Shown here in pieces: positions 1 through 6,353 of a stretch of 10,535 bases of DNA. This DNA comes from an uncultured Victivallales bacterium. Its GTDB lineage: Bacteria > Verrucomicrobiota > Lentisphaeria > Oligosphaerales > JAFGRS01. A model generated the notes under the pieces. The model worked only from the letters and a program-made list of their open reading frames with translations. It was not told the DNA's origin and made no database searches. The position numbers were made by a program, and so were the translations under genes. Each line of letters opens with the position of its first letter. Position 1 is the first letter of the stretch. The DNA lies in the NCBI GenBank assembly GCA_903834675.1, contig CAILKC010000126.1:1-10535 (forward strand). Reading direction: 5' to 3'.

Positions 1-1005
1 CGCGTTGGTGAGTGCCCCGCCACGGGGAGCCGCGGCGGCGGCCTTCTGCGGCGGCTTTGCCTCCAGCGCGGCGGCAGCCTGGCGCGATCTCCGGGCTGGC
101 TCCGCGGTCGGCGTCGGCTTGGCCCGGCGGCCCGGGCTGGCTGCCGCGGCTGTCGGCGGGGCGCTCGGCGCTGCTTTGGCGGCGCCCCGCTTCGTCGGGG
201 TCTTGGGCTTGGGCGCCTTGGGCTTGGGCGCCTTGGGCAGGGCCGCGGCAGGAGCGGCTGTCGCGGGGGCATCGTCGAGGTCAATGCCGAAGACATTACC
301 CAGGTCGGCGGTCGCCAGGGCGCGTCCCGCCGCCTGCCCGGCCTTGGCCAGCAAGGCCTCCGAGCTGCCTCGCAGCGCTTTCGCAACCAGATCGTCGACG
401 GAGACGCCTCGCAGTGTAAAGAACAGCTTCGGGTCGGCATCCAGCCTGACGCCAACCCCATAGAGCACCGCGGCGACGTGCTTGCACATGCTGGCCCAGT
501 CCGGGCAGGTGCAGTCGAAGGTGATTTCGCTGGGGGCTGGGAACAACCCGCCGCCCTGCACCATGAACAGCTCTTTGAGCGCGTCGGGGAACTGCCCGCT
601 CAGCAGGGCTTGCAGCGAATCGAGCCGACCGGTACAGGCGGCCCTGGCTTTGGCCCACTTGGCCGCGTTCAGCGCGGCGACGTTGATGGTGATCTCGTAA
701 GGGGCTGGCCGTGAGCCCTGCACCAAGGCCTCGACCTTGCCGGGCTCGATGGCCAGGTGCAGCACCATGCCACCCCGCAGGTAGCTGCGGCCGCGCGGCA
801 GCCGGTTCGAATAGTCCGAATAGCGCTCAAGGTTCTCATTCCACGCCTGTCCCCACCAGCTTGTCGCCAGGGCACGTCCGCTGGTCGCCACGGGCTGCAG
901 CGTGCCGTGGGTCTTGGCCAACCGTGATTGCGAGCGCTTGGCCTTGTCCTGCTTTTCGCCTACGGGGGTGTACTTGTAGTCGTTCCAGAAGCCATATCGT
1001 GCCAT
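1..1005 (-). CDS. SWIM zinc-finger protein with histone-H1-like tail, 3' end outside window
   Basis: The frame is open from ATG at 1005 down to base 1 (335 codons, no stop), so the gene continues past the left edge. It starts MARYGFWNDYKYTPVGEK. A SWIM zinc-binding motif CxCx6CxH is seen as CTCPDWASMCKH, with ligands C165, C167, C174 and H176. Residues 1-160 carry the conserved-looking part typical of COG4279-type proteins (TSWWGQAWNENLERY near 48-62, NRLPRGRSYLRGGMV near 67-80). From about residue 247 the protein becomes Ala/Pro/Lys-rich, with tandem PKAPK units at 257-266, resembling bacterial H1-like or AlgP-type tails. SWIM domains are known to bind nucleic acid or protein and often occur beside or inside SNF2 ATPases. 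Here the gene lies 72 bases after a SNF2 gene, so it is probably its partner. The tail is inferred to add nonspecific DNA binding. An excellent AAGGAGG site supports the start. Confidence 0.9.
   Translation of the reverse strand, partial: MARYGFWNDYKYTPVGEKQDKAKRSQSRLAKTHGTLQPVATSGRALATSWWGQAWNENLERYSDYSNRLPRGRSYLRGGMVLHLAIEPGKVEALVQGSRPAPYEITINVAALNAAKWAKARAACTGRLDSLQALLSGQFPDALKELFMVQGGGLFPAPSEITFDCTCPDWASMCKHVAAVLYGVGVRLDADPKLFFTLRGVSVDDLVAKALRGSSEALLAKAGQAAGRALATADLGNVFGIDLDDAPATAAPAAALPKAPKPKAPKPKTPTKRGAAKAAPSAPPTAAAASPGRRAKPTPTAEPARRSRQAAAALEAKPPQKAAAAAPRGGALTNA
202..240 (-). repeat. 15-bp tandem repeat coding for PKAPK units
   Basis: On the plus strand the unit CTTGGGCTTGGGCGC occurs at 202-216 and 217-231, followed by a partial third copy at 232-240. 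Read on the minus strand it encodes the Lys/Pro/Ala tail of the SWIM protein. The copies are identical at DNA level, so recent slippage or duplication is likely and copy number may vary between strains. Confidence 0.85.
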
Positions 1006-1010
1006 GGCTG

Positions 1011-1017
1011 CCTCCTT
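1011..1017 (-). promoter_or_regulatory. Strong Shine-Dalgarno site of the SWIM gene
   Basis: The minus strand reads AAGGAGG, five bases before the ATG at 1005. This nearly perfect anti-16S match fixes the start and means the SWIM gene can be initiated independently of the SNF2 gene, whose stop lies at 1078-1080. Confidence 0.85.
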
Positions 1018-1077
1018 GTGCGGTCAGAAGCTCTCAGGGTTGTGCCTCGCGCGGCCGCCAATGTAGCATCGCTGTGC

Positions 1078-3780
1078 TCATTCCGGTGTGAGTCGGAGCG
1101 AGACGAGCTGCAGCAGTTGCTCGTTATCCATCTCCGTGATCCAGCCCTCGCCGGCGCCGCCGATGACGCGCTCGGCCAGGCCACGCTTCTCTTCGAGCAT
1201 CGTCGCGATACGCTCTTCCAGGGTGCCTCGAGTGACGAACTTGTGGACCAGCACATCCTTCCGTTGACCGATGCGAAAGGCGCGATCCGTAGCCTGGTTC
1301 TCCACCGCCGGATTCCACCAGCGGTCGAAATGCACCACGTGGTTGGCCCGGGTCAGGTTCAGGCCCACGCCACCGGCCTTGAGGGAGAGTACCATGTAGG
1401 GCACATAATCGCGCCCCTGGAACTGCTCCACCAAGGCGGTGCGCACCCGCGTCGGGGTGCCGCCGTGCAGCACCAGCCCCGGGCGACCAAACAGCGTCTC
1501 CAAAAAGCCGTGCAGCGCCTCGGTAATCTCGCGAAACTGGGTGAACACCAGCATGCGTTCGCGCTTCTCCAATACCACCTCGGCAATCTCCCGCAGGCGT
1601 GCGAACTTGCCGCTTTCCGCCTCCGCGTAGCCCTGCTGGCCCAGGTACTGATCTGGGTGGTTACAGACCTGTTTGAACTTCATCAACGCCGCCAGCACCA
1701 CGCCTCGGCGCTGCATGCCGACCGCGGAGTCGAGTTGCTCGCGCAGTTCCATGACCAGCCGATCGTAGAGCAGCGCCTGCCGCCGCGAGAGTTCCGCGTA
1801 GGCCGTGAGCTCGACTTTGTCCGGCAGGTCGGCGATGATGGCCTTGTCGGTCTTCAAGCGGCGCAGCAGGAAGGGCGAGATCACCTGCCGTAACGGCGCA
1901 TAGCCAGCCGGGTCGGCAGCCAGGCCTTTGCTGAAGAGCTTGAACTCCTGGGCCGAGCCGAGCAGGCCGCGGTTGAGGAAGTCGAACAGCGACCACAGGT
2001 CGGAAAGCTGGTTCTCTACCGGAGTGCCGGTCAGGACCAGCCGGTTATGGGCCGGCAGGGCTTTGACGGCGCGGGTCTGGGCGCTGCCGGGGTTCTTGAT
2101 GGCCTGCGCCTCGTCCAGGATAACGTAGTCCCAGGGCAGTTCCCGCAGCCAGGCCCAGCGCGGCACCAGCGCGTAACTGGTCAGCGCCAGGTCCCACTGT
2201 CCCATCTCCTTCGTACTCAGCGCGGGAACCTTACCGTCGGCGCGCAGGCTCGGATGTGCATCGTAGACGCGCAGGGCGGGCAGAAAGCGGCCGATCTCGC
2301 GCTTCCAGTTGCCCAGGAGCGACGCCGGCAGCACCAGCAGGCTCGGCGCCGGACGCGCTTCCTGCCGGAGCCGGGACAGGAAGGCCAGGACCTGCACGGT
2401 CTTACCCAGGCCCATGTCGTCGGCGAGGCAGCCACCCAACCCCAGCGTATGCAGGAACCACAGCCAGTTAAGCCCGTGCTGCTGGTAGGGCCGCAACTCC
2501 GCCGCGAAACCAGCGCCGGGCGGGACGGCTTCGAGCCGGGCTGGGGAGCGCAGGCGGGTGGTGACGCCCAGCAGCCATTCGCCTTGGCTGATCTCGGGCG
2601 CCGTGTCCGCATCGCCACTGCCGCCCAGTCGCGTCGGATCGAGCGACAGCCGCAGCGCGTCACGCAACGACAGGCCGGCCTCGAGCAAGCCGCGCACCCG
2701 TTCGTACTCGGCCAACGTCCGGCGCAACTTCTCCGCGTCGACCGTCACCCACTTACCCTTGATCAGCGCCAGGCCCTCAGTGGCCTCCAGCAGCGCCTGG
2801 AGTTCCTCCGGGGAAACCGCCTCGCCGTCCAACGCTAAACCGACGTCAAACGCCAGCAGCGCTTTCTGCCCGAGCCCGGCCGGGCGTTGCTCGCCGGCCC
2901 GCACCTGGACGCGCACCGTCGGGGCCCTGGCCCGCCACCAGTTCGGGATCCGACAGAGAACCCCTTCCTCTTCGTAGAGCGGCACTTCCTTGAGGAAGGT
3001 GTGGGCCTCGGCGGGGCTCCAGGCCAAGGGATGAAACAGCTCGCCGGAGTCGACCAACCGAGCCACCAGGGCGCTGCGCCGGCCCGCCGCGTAGACCGTC
3101 GCCAGGAGCTGCAGCAACCGGGTGGAGTCTCCGGCGAACTCCTGCACCGCGTGCTTCAGGGGCAGGTGCCGGGCCTTGCCGCGCTCATCGATCCGGGTCG
3201 CATAGGTCGCCAGGAAGGCGAAGGGGGATGAACCCGTACGGTTCTCGACCAGGTGAAAGTAGACGCGGCCCGGCAGATGCAGTTCGGGGTCGAACTGCCG
3301 CAGGTAGTCGGCCACGGTGCCGACGTAGGCGGCCAACCCGAGCGTGAAAGCCTCCCGCAGACGCTCCCACACCGCGCTCGCTAAGTCCGCGTTAAGGTGC
3401 TCGGCGCCAGGCATCAGCGGCGCGGCGCTCAGGATGGCGGCCAGCTCGTCATCCGTGAGCTCTGGCCGCAGGTCGGCCCGGCGCCGTTCGAGTTCCTCCG
3501 TGCGCCGGACCTGATCCGCAAAACGCCCGGCAAACCCACGCCAGAAGGACAACGACAGCGAGAGCGGGATGCCGGCCTTGGCAAAGGCCAGGCGCACCAG
3601 CCAGCCATCGCCCTGGCCATACTCGGCCAGGAGCTGCTCGTGCAGGGCCACCGCCTCGGGCGGTACAGCAGAGGTGGCGGGGGCCCACTCGAGGGCGAGC
3701 TCGCCTTCGGGCAGAATCACGGCGGTGAGTTCGCGCGCCGTCGGCGCTTCGGTAGGGGCAGTTTCCATGGTCTCTCTCAT
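1078..3780 (-). CDS. SNF2-family DEAD/DEAH-box helicase (ATP-dependent nucleic acid translocase)
   Basis: This 900-residue protein has a complete SNF2 motor: LRPYQQHGLNWL (429-440), Walker A DDMGLGKT (454-461), Walker B DEAQ (556-559), motif III TGTP (584-587), motif IV MLVFTQF (743-749), motif V SLKAGGVGLNLT (799-810) and motif VI QATDRAFRIGQ (829-839). The long N-terminal part (about 1-420) has no obvious catalytic motif. Its section near 265-420 (PLYEEEGVLCRIPNWW) resembles the SNF2-associated DUF3670 region found in bacterial HepA-like proteins. It is expected to be a cytoplasmic ATP-driven translocase on double-stranded DNA. The ATG at 3780 overlaps the stop of the preceding permease gene (ATGA). 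Met5 at 3768 is an alternative start. The SWIM protein downstream is the likely partner. Substrate and physiological role cannot be told from the sequence. Confidence 0.95.
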   Translation of the reverse strand: MRETMETAPTEAPTARELTAVILPEGELALEWAPATSAVPPEAVALHEQLLAEYGQGDGWLVRLAFAKAGIPLSLSLSFWRGFAGRFADQVRRTEELERRRADLRPELTDDELAAILSAAPLMPGAEHLNADLASAVWERLREAFTLGLAAYVGTVADYLRQFDPELHLPGRVYFHLVENRTGSSPFAFLATYATRIDERGKARHLPLKHAVQEFAGDSTRLLQLLATVYAAGRRSALVARLVDSGELFHPLAWSPAEAHTFLKEVPLYEEEGVLCRIPNWWRARAPTVRVQVRAGEQRPAGLGQKALLAFDVGLALDGEAVSPEELQALLEATEGLALIKGKWVTVDAEKLRRTLAEYERVRGLLEAGLSLRDALRLSLDPTRLGGSGDADTAPEISQGEWLLGVTTRLRSPARLEAVPPGAGFAAELRPYQQHGLNWLWFLHTLGLGGCLADDMGLGKTVQVLAFLSRLRQEARPAPSLLVLPASLLGNWKREIGRFLPALRVYDAHPSLRADGKVPALSTKEMGQWDLALTSYALVPRWAWLRELPWDYVILDEAQAIKNPGSAQTRAVKALPAHNRLVLTGTPVENQLSDLWSLFDFLNRGLLGSAQEFKLFSKGLAADPAGYAPLRQVISPFLLRRLKTDKAIIADLPDKVELTAYAELSRRQALLYDRLVMELREQLDSAVGMQRRGVVLAALMKFKQVCNHPDQYLGQQGYAEAESGKFARLREIAEVVLEKRERMLVFTQFREITEALHGFLETLFGRPGLVLHGGTPTRVRTALVEQFQGRDYVPYMVLSLKAGGVGLNLTRANHVVHFDRWWNPAVENQATDRAFRIGQRKDVLVHKFVTRGTLEERIATMLEEKRGLAERVIGGAGEGWITEMDNEQLLQLVSLRLTPE

Positions 3781-4337
3781 AGCCCCATCCGCGCCTCGGC
3801 GCTCGGCTCGTCGAGCTTGGGAAGGCGGTAATGGCGGCGCTCGAACCAGGCTCCGAGCAAGGCCGAACTGGCCACCACCAGCGGCAGGGACACGGCGAAA
3901 CGGACCAGGGTGAAACGCCAGCCCAGGTAGGACGCCTCAAAAAGCGTCATCGGCACCCGGCAGATGGCGGCGCCCGCCAGGTACGCCAGGGTCACCCCGA
4001 GCCGGGCGCCCTTGGTGTGCAGGGCGTGAGCGATCGGGAAGGCCACGTGCAGCCCCCCCACGGCCGTGCCCGCCAGCAGTAACGCCCAGACGTAGGACAC
4101 CCCGCCCGCCCCGTGCCCCAGGTGCTTCTCGACCGTGGCGCGCTTGACCCAGACATCGAACAGGCCGATCAAGATGAAGACGCAGGGCAGCACCCGCAAC
4201 ATATCCCATAGAAACGACAGAAAACTCGCCCCCATCTGCCGCCCCGGCGCCAACCCGACGGCCCAGGATACCCCCACAAACAGCAGGAAGGCCGCGGTCA
4301 GACCCATGGAGTAGCGGTGCTGCTTGAGGAAGATCAT
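3777..4337 (-). CDS. Membrane protein, second half of a split permease (DUF318/ArsP_1-like)
   Basis: A 186-residue integral membrane protein with about five hydrophobic segments (roughly 11-29, 46-63, 81-104, 113-133, 143-163) and a short charged C-terminal tail (166-186). Landmarks are VLPCVFILIGLFDVWVKR (49-66), the loop GGLHVAFPIAHALHTKGA (94-111) and LFEASYLGWRFTLVRF (132-147). These match my memory of the paired small permeases related to the DUF318/ArsP_1 group, where each gene supplies half a transporter. The upstream gene has the same pattern (YLGxRxxLxR), so the two are paralogous halves, probably forming a heteromer in the inner membrane. The start ATG overlaps the upstream stop, and its own stop overlaps the SNF2 start, both as ATGA, which implies translational coupling. 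The substrate is unknown. ArsP members export organoarsenicals, but nothing here shows that. Confidence 0.75.
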   Translation of the reverse strand: MIFLKQHRYSMGLTAAFLLFVGVSWAVGLAPGRQMGASFLSFLWDMLRVLPCVFILIGLFDVWVKRATVEKHLGHGAGGVSYVWALLLAGTAVGGLHVAFPIAHALHTKGARLGVTLAYLAGAAICRVPMTLFEASYLGWRFTLVRFAVSLPLVVASSALLGAWFERRHYRLPKLDEPSAEARMGL

Positions 4338-4816
4338 GGCAGTTCACCGAAAACGAAGCCGGTGACAATGGCGACCAGCAGCGCGATCCCGAGACTGACC
4401 AGGTTCCGTGCCAGGGCCAGGCGGGCGCCCAGGTAGGTACGCTCCAGCGGGAAGGTGGCGATGCCGACCATCATCAGGGTCGTGGAAAACGCCGACAGGA
4501 CCATGTAAAGCGCCCCCTCCCGCAGCAGAATACCACACAACGGGAAGGCGATGAAACCGGGCATGACGGAGATCGAGCCAACCGCCGCTGCGCTGGCCGT
4601 AGCCGCCCACTTGTTCTCCCCTGCCAGGAGCCGCGTCAGCAGTGCCTCGGGCACCAGATATAGTGCCACCGCTACGCACACCAACATGAAGACGAAGGCC
4701 GGCGCCACCTTGAGGAACTGCCGCCCCGCCGCGCGCAGAGCCGCCGCCGTCCGCTCGGGGCTGGCCCACAGCGAGGCCAGCAGCAACAGCAGCGTCGCAG
4801 CATAGAGAATGACCAC
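4334..4816 (-). CDS. Membrane protein, first half of a split permease (DUF318/ArsP_1-like)
   Basis: A membrane protein of 160 residues from the start chosen here. Hydrophobic segments lie near 2-17, 38-56, 72-96, 101-123 and 134-156. Landmarks are the conserved-looking re-entrant or loop region SVMPGFIAFPLCGILLREGA (83-102), STTLMMVGIATFPLE (111-125) and YLGARLALAR (128-137). The last part aligns by eye with the partner gene (YLGWRFTLVR), showing that the two are related halves. I prefer GTG at 4816, because AGGAGGG lies six bases upstream and the protein then begins directly with a membrane segment as in its relatives. GTG at 4837 or 4834 would add up to seven residues but lacks such a site. 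It is the first gene of the inferred four-gene unit. Substrate unknown. Confidence 0.75.
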   Translation of the reverse strand: MVILYAATLLLLLASLWASPERTAAALRAAGRQFLKVAPAFVFMLVCVAVALYLVPEALLTRLLAGENKWAATASAAAVGSISVMPGFIAFPLCGILLREGALYMVLSAFSTTLMMVGIATFPLERTYLGARLALARNLVSLGIALLVAIVTGFVFGELP

Positions 4817-4822
4817 CAGAAA

Positions 4823-4829
4823 CCCTCCT
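4823..4829 (-). promoter_or_regulatory. Shine-Dalgarno site deciding the GTG start of the first permease gene
   Basis: The minus strand reads AGGAGGG, followed by TTTCTG and then GTG at 4816. The six-base spacing is close to ideal. The longer GTG candidates at 4837 and 4834 lie upstream of this site and could not use it. Confidence 0.7.
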
Positions 4830-4887
4830 GTCACCACCGCGACGCCACGCCGTCGCCATTCACCCTCTCGCCCACGAGAAGCGGCAC

Positions 4888-4902
4888 CGCGTCCGGAACG
4901 CG
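4888..4902. promoter_or_regulatory. Imperfect palindrome, possible operator in the divergent region
   Basis: CGCGTCCGGAACGCG has five-base arms (CGCGT/ACGCG), a single mismatched pair and an inner C-G pair around the centre. It lies between the permease start and a weak promoter-like pair on the minus strand, where a repressor site would be expected. No regulator gene is in the window. GC-rich DNA yields such palindromes by chance, so this is only a candidate. Confidence 0.25.
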
Positions 4903-4906
4903 ACAG

Positions 4907-4935
4907 AACCTAGCCCAGCCTGTGCTTCAAGACAA
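4907..4935 (-). promoter_or_regulatory. Weak sigma70-like promoter candidate for the permease-SNF2-SWIM unit
   Basis: On the minus strand TTGTCT (4930-4935) and TAGGTT (4907-4912) are separated by 17 bases. Each box matches only three of six consensus bases. Position about 90 bases upstream of the first permease start is reasonable, but the evidence is weak. Confidence 0.2.
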
Positions 4936-4943
4936 CCGTGCCC

Positions 4944-4971
4944 TTGCATCGCTGCCTGCTGACGGTATCCT
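4944..4971 (+). promoter_or_regulatory. Weak sigma70-like promoter candidate for the MFS gene
   Basis: TTGCAT (4944-4949) and TATCCT (4966-4971) are 16 bases apart on the plus strand, about 40 bases before the MFS start. The boxes match three and four of six consensus bases. Location supports it more than sequence does. Confidence 0.2.
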
Positions 4972-5012
4972 AGGCGCTGCCACAGCTGAGCCCTTCTACC
5001 CAGGCAGACCCT

Positions 5013-6236
5013 ATGCAGCAGACCCGTAAGATGGCCTTCGGACGCTTCGACTACGCTGCGTTCATGAGTTTCCTCGCCTACGCGGCAGGCTCGGTTGTAG
5101 TGCCGGTAGTCCTGGTGCAGTTGGCGCGAGAACTCGGCTTCTCCCTGGAGACGGGCGGCCTGAGCGCGGGCGGGGCGCTGCATCTGGGACGAACCGTGCC
5201 GATGGTGCTGGCGATGCTGCTCTGCGGCTTTGCGGCAGGCCGTTGGGGCAAACGCCGCACCTTCGGCTGGTCCGTCGTGCTGATGGGCCTGGGCATGGGC
5301 CTCTGTGCGGCGGCGCCAGGGTACGGACTGCTGTTTCTGGCCTTGATGCTGGCCGGTACCGGCGAAGGCGTCATCGAGGGGCTGGCCACGCCGTTTGTGC
5401 AGGACCTGCATCCCGACCAACCCGGCCGCTACATCAACTTCGCGCACGGTTTTTGGTCGGTCGGCGTCCTGATTACGGTCTTGCTCTCCGGGGCTCTGCT
5501 TTCTCTCGGGGTTTCCTGGCGCCTTATCGTCGGTGCGATCGCCGCCTTGGCGCTGCTGCCCGCGGCTTTTCTGCTGTTGCCTTCGCGTTCCGGCCATGAG
5601 CTCCATCTGCCCCCGGAAAAGATCCCCTGGAGCACGGTTCTCAGCCTGGCGGTGAAGATCATGCGAATCCCGCGCTTCTGGACCTTCTTTGCGGCCATGT
5701 TCGTGGCGGGCGGTGGCGAATTCTGCCTGACCTTCTGGTGTGCGAGTTACATCCAGTTGAACTTCACCCCAGCGGCCTGGGCCGGCGGCGTCGGGACCGC
5801 CTTCTTCGCGGCGGGCATGGTGCTTGGCCGGACCGGTTGGGGCTATCTGCTCAAACAAGGGCAGTTGCGGCATCTCATCGTGTTCTCGGCCTTGGGCGGA
5901 GTCCTGGTGACCCTCGGCTTCCCCGTCCTGACGAATCTGTGGCTGTTCTTCGGCTTGCTGTTCCTCGCGGGGATCGCCACCGCCCCGTTCTGGCCCAGCG
6001 TGCAGAGCTACTGCGCCGACTGCCTGCCCGGAACTGACACGACCATGCTCTTCATCCTGCTCTCTTGCGCCGGCATTCCAGGCTGCGGCGTCTGTACCTG
6101 GCTGATGGGTTACGTCGGCAACCACAGCGGCGGCTTGAGCCGCGCCTTCTACCTTGTACCCGCCTGCTACCTCATCCTGGCGGCGCTGATCGCCTGGGAC
6201 TGGCAGCGCTACGGCAGGCGAGCCCAGGCGGCCTGA
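5013..6236 (+). CDS. Major facilitator superfamily (MFS) transporter, probably for a sugar
   Basis: A 407-residue protein with about twelve hydrophobic segments in two halves, joined by a polar stretch near 191-210. The first cytoplasmic loop carries an MFS motif A form, GFAAGRWGKRRTF (72-84), and the second half has a related GRTGWGYLLKQG (272-283). The family uses proton or sodium gradients to move small solutes across the inner membrane. The gene sits 117 bases upstream of murQ on the same strand, so a cargo linked to N-acetylmuramic acid or other sugars is a reasonable inference, not a demonstrated one. AmpG, the known muropeptide MFS permease, is longer, so orthology to it is doubtful. 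The last third is unusually cysteine-rich (C334, C337, C352, C358, C361, C385). Met7 at 5031 is an alternative start. No strong Shine-Dalgarno site is seen. Confidence 0.85.
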   Translation: MQQTRKMAFGRFDYAAFMSFLAYAAGSVVVPVVLVQLARELGFSLETGGLSAGGALHLGRTVPMVLAMLLCGFAAGRWGKRRTFGWSVVLMGLGMGLCAAAPGYGLLFLALMLAGTGEGVIEGLATPFVQDLHPDQPGRYINFAHGFWSVGVLITVLLSGALLSLGVSWRLIVGAIAALALLPAAFLLLPSRSGHELHLPPEKIPWSTVLSLAVKIMRIPRFWTFFAAMFVAGGGEFCLTFWCASYIQLNFTPAAWAGGVGTAFFAAGMVLGRTGWGYLLKQGQLRHLIVFSALGGVLVTLGFPVLTNLWLFFGLLFLAGIATAPFWPSVQSYCADCLPGTDTTMLFILLSCAGIPGCGVCTWLMGYVGNHSGGLSRAFYLVPACYLILAALIAWDWQRYGRRAQAA

Positions 6237-6249
6237 CGGGGCGACCCCG
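6237..6249 (+). other. Short GC hairpin directly after the MFS stop codon
   Basis: CGGGG-CGA-CCCCG can form a five-pair stem with a three-base loop right after the TGA of the MFS gene. Only CTTTGC follows, not a T-run, so it is not a normal intrinsic terminator. It could protect the mRNA end or attenuate transcription into murQ, or mean nothing. Confidence 0.3.
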
Positions 6250-6342
6250 CTTTGCATAGGACTCGACCGCGATCTTCGCTCTGTCCGGCCGCAGCACCTG
6301 AGTAGTCAGCCCTAGTCACCCCCAAACGACGTAGTGGCGGAT

Positions 6343-6346
6343 GGAG
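6343..6346 (+). promoter_or_regulatory. Shine-Dalgarno site of murQ
   Basis: GGAG lies seven bases before the ATG at 6354 and supports that start over the in-frame Met8 at 6375. Confidence 0.65.
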
Positions 6347-6353
6347 TAATACG

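Noticed and set aside
928..1893. A 321-codon plus-strand open frame opposite the 3' end of the SNF2 gene
   Set aside because: The minus strand here encodes SNF2 motifs IV-VI. The plus-strand product has no recognisable domain.
2047..2838. A 263-codon plus-strand open frame opposite the centre of the SNF2 gene
   Set aside because: It overlaps Walker A and Walker B of the SNF2 motor on the other strand and is Gln/Arg-rich without motifs.
4344..4859. A 171-codon minus-strand frame starting with ATG at 4859
   Set aside because: It is out of frame with the permease half, whose membrane segments and similarity to its neighbour are convincing. The Gly/Arg/Ala-rich product is a shadow.
4860..6257. 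A 465-codon open frame on the minus strand opposite the MFS gene
   Set aside because: It lies antisense to a protein with clear MFS motifs and membrane segments. Its translation is Gln/Arg/Gly/Ala-rich without any fold signature, as expected from an antisense frame in GC-rich DNA.
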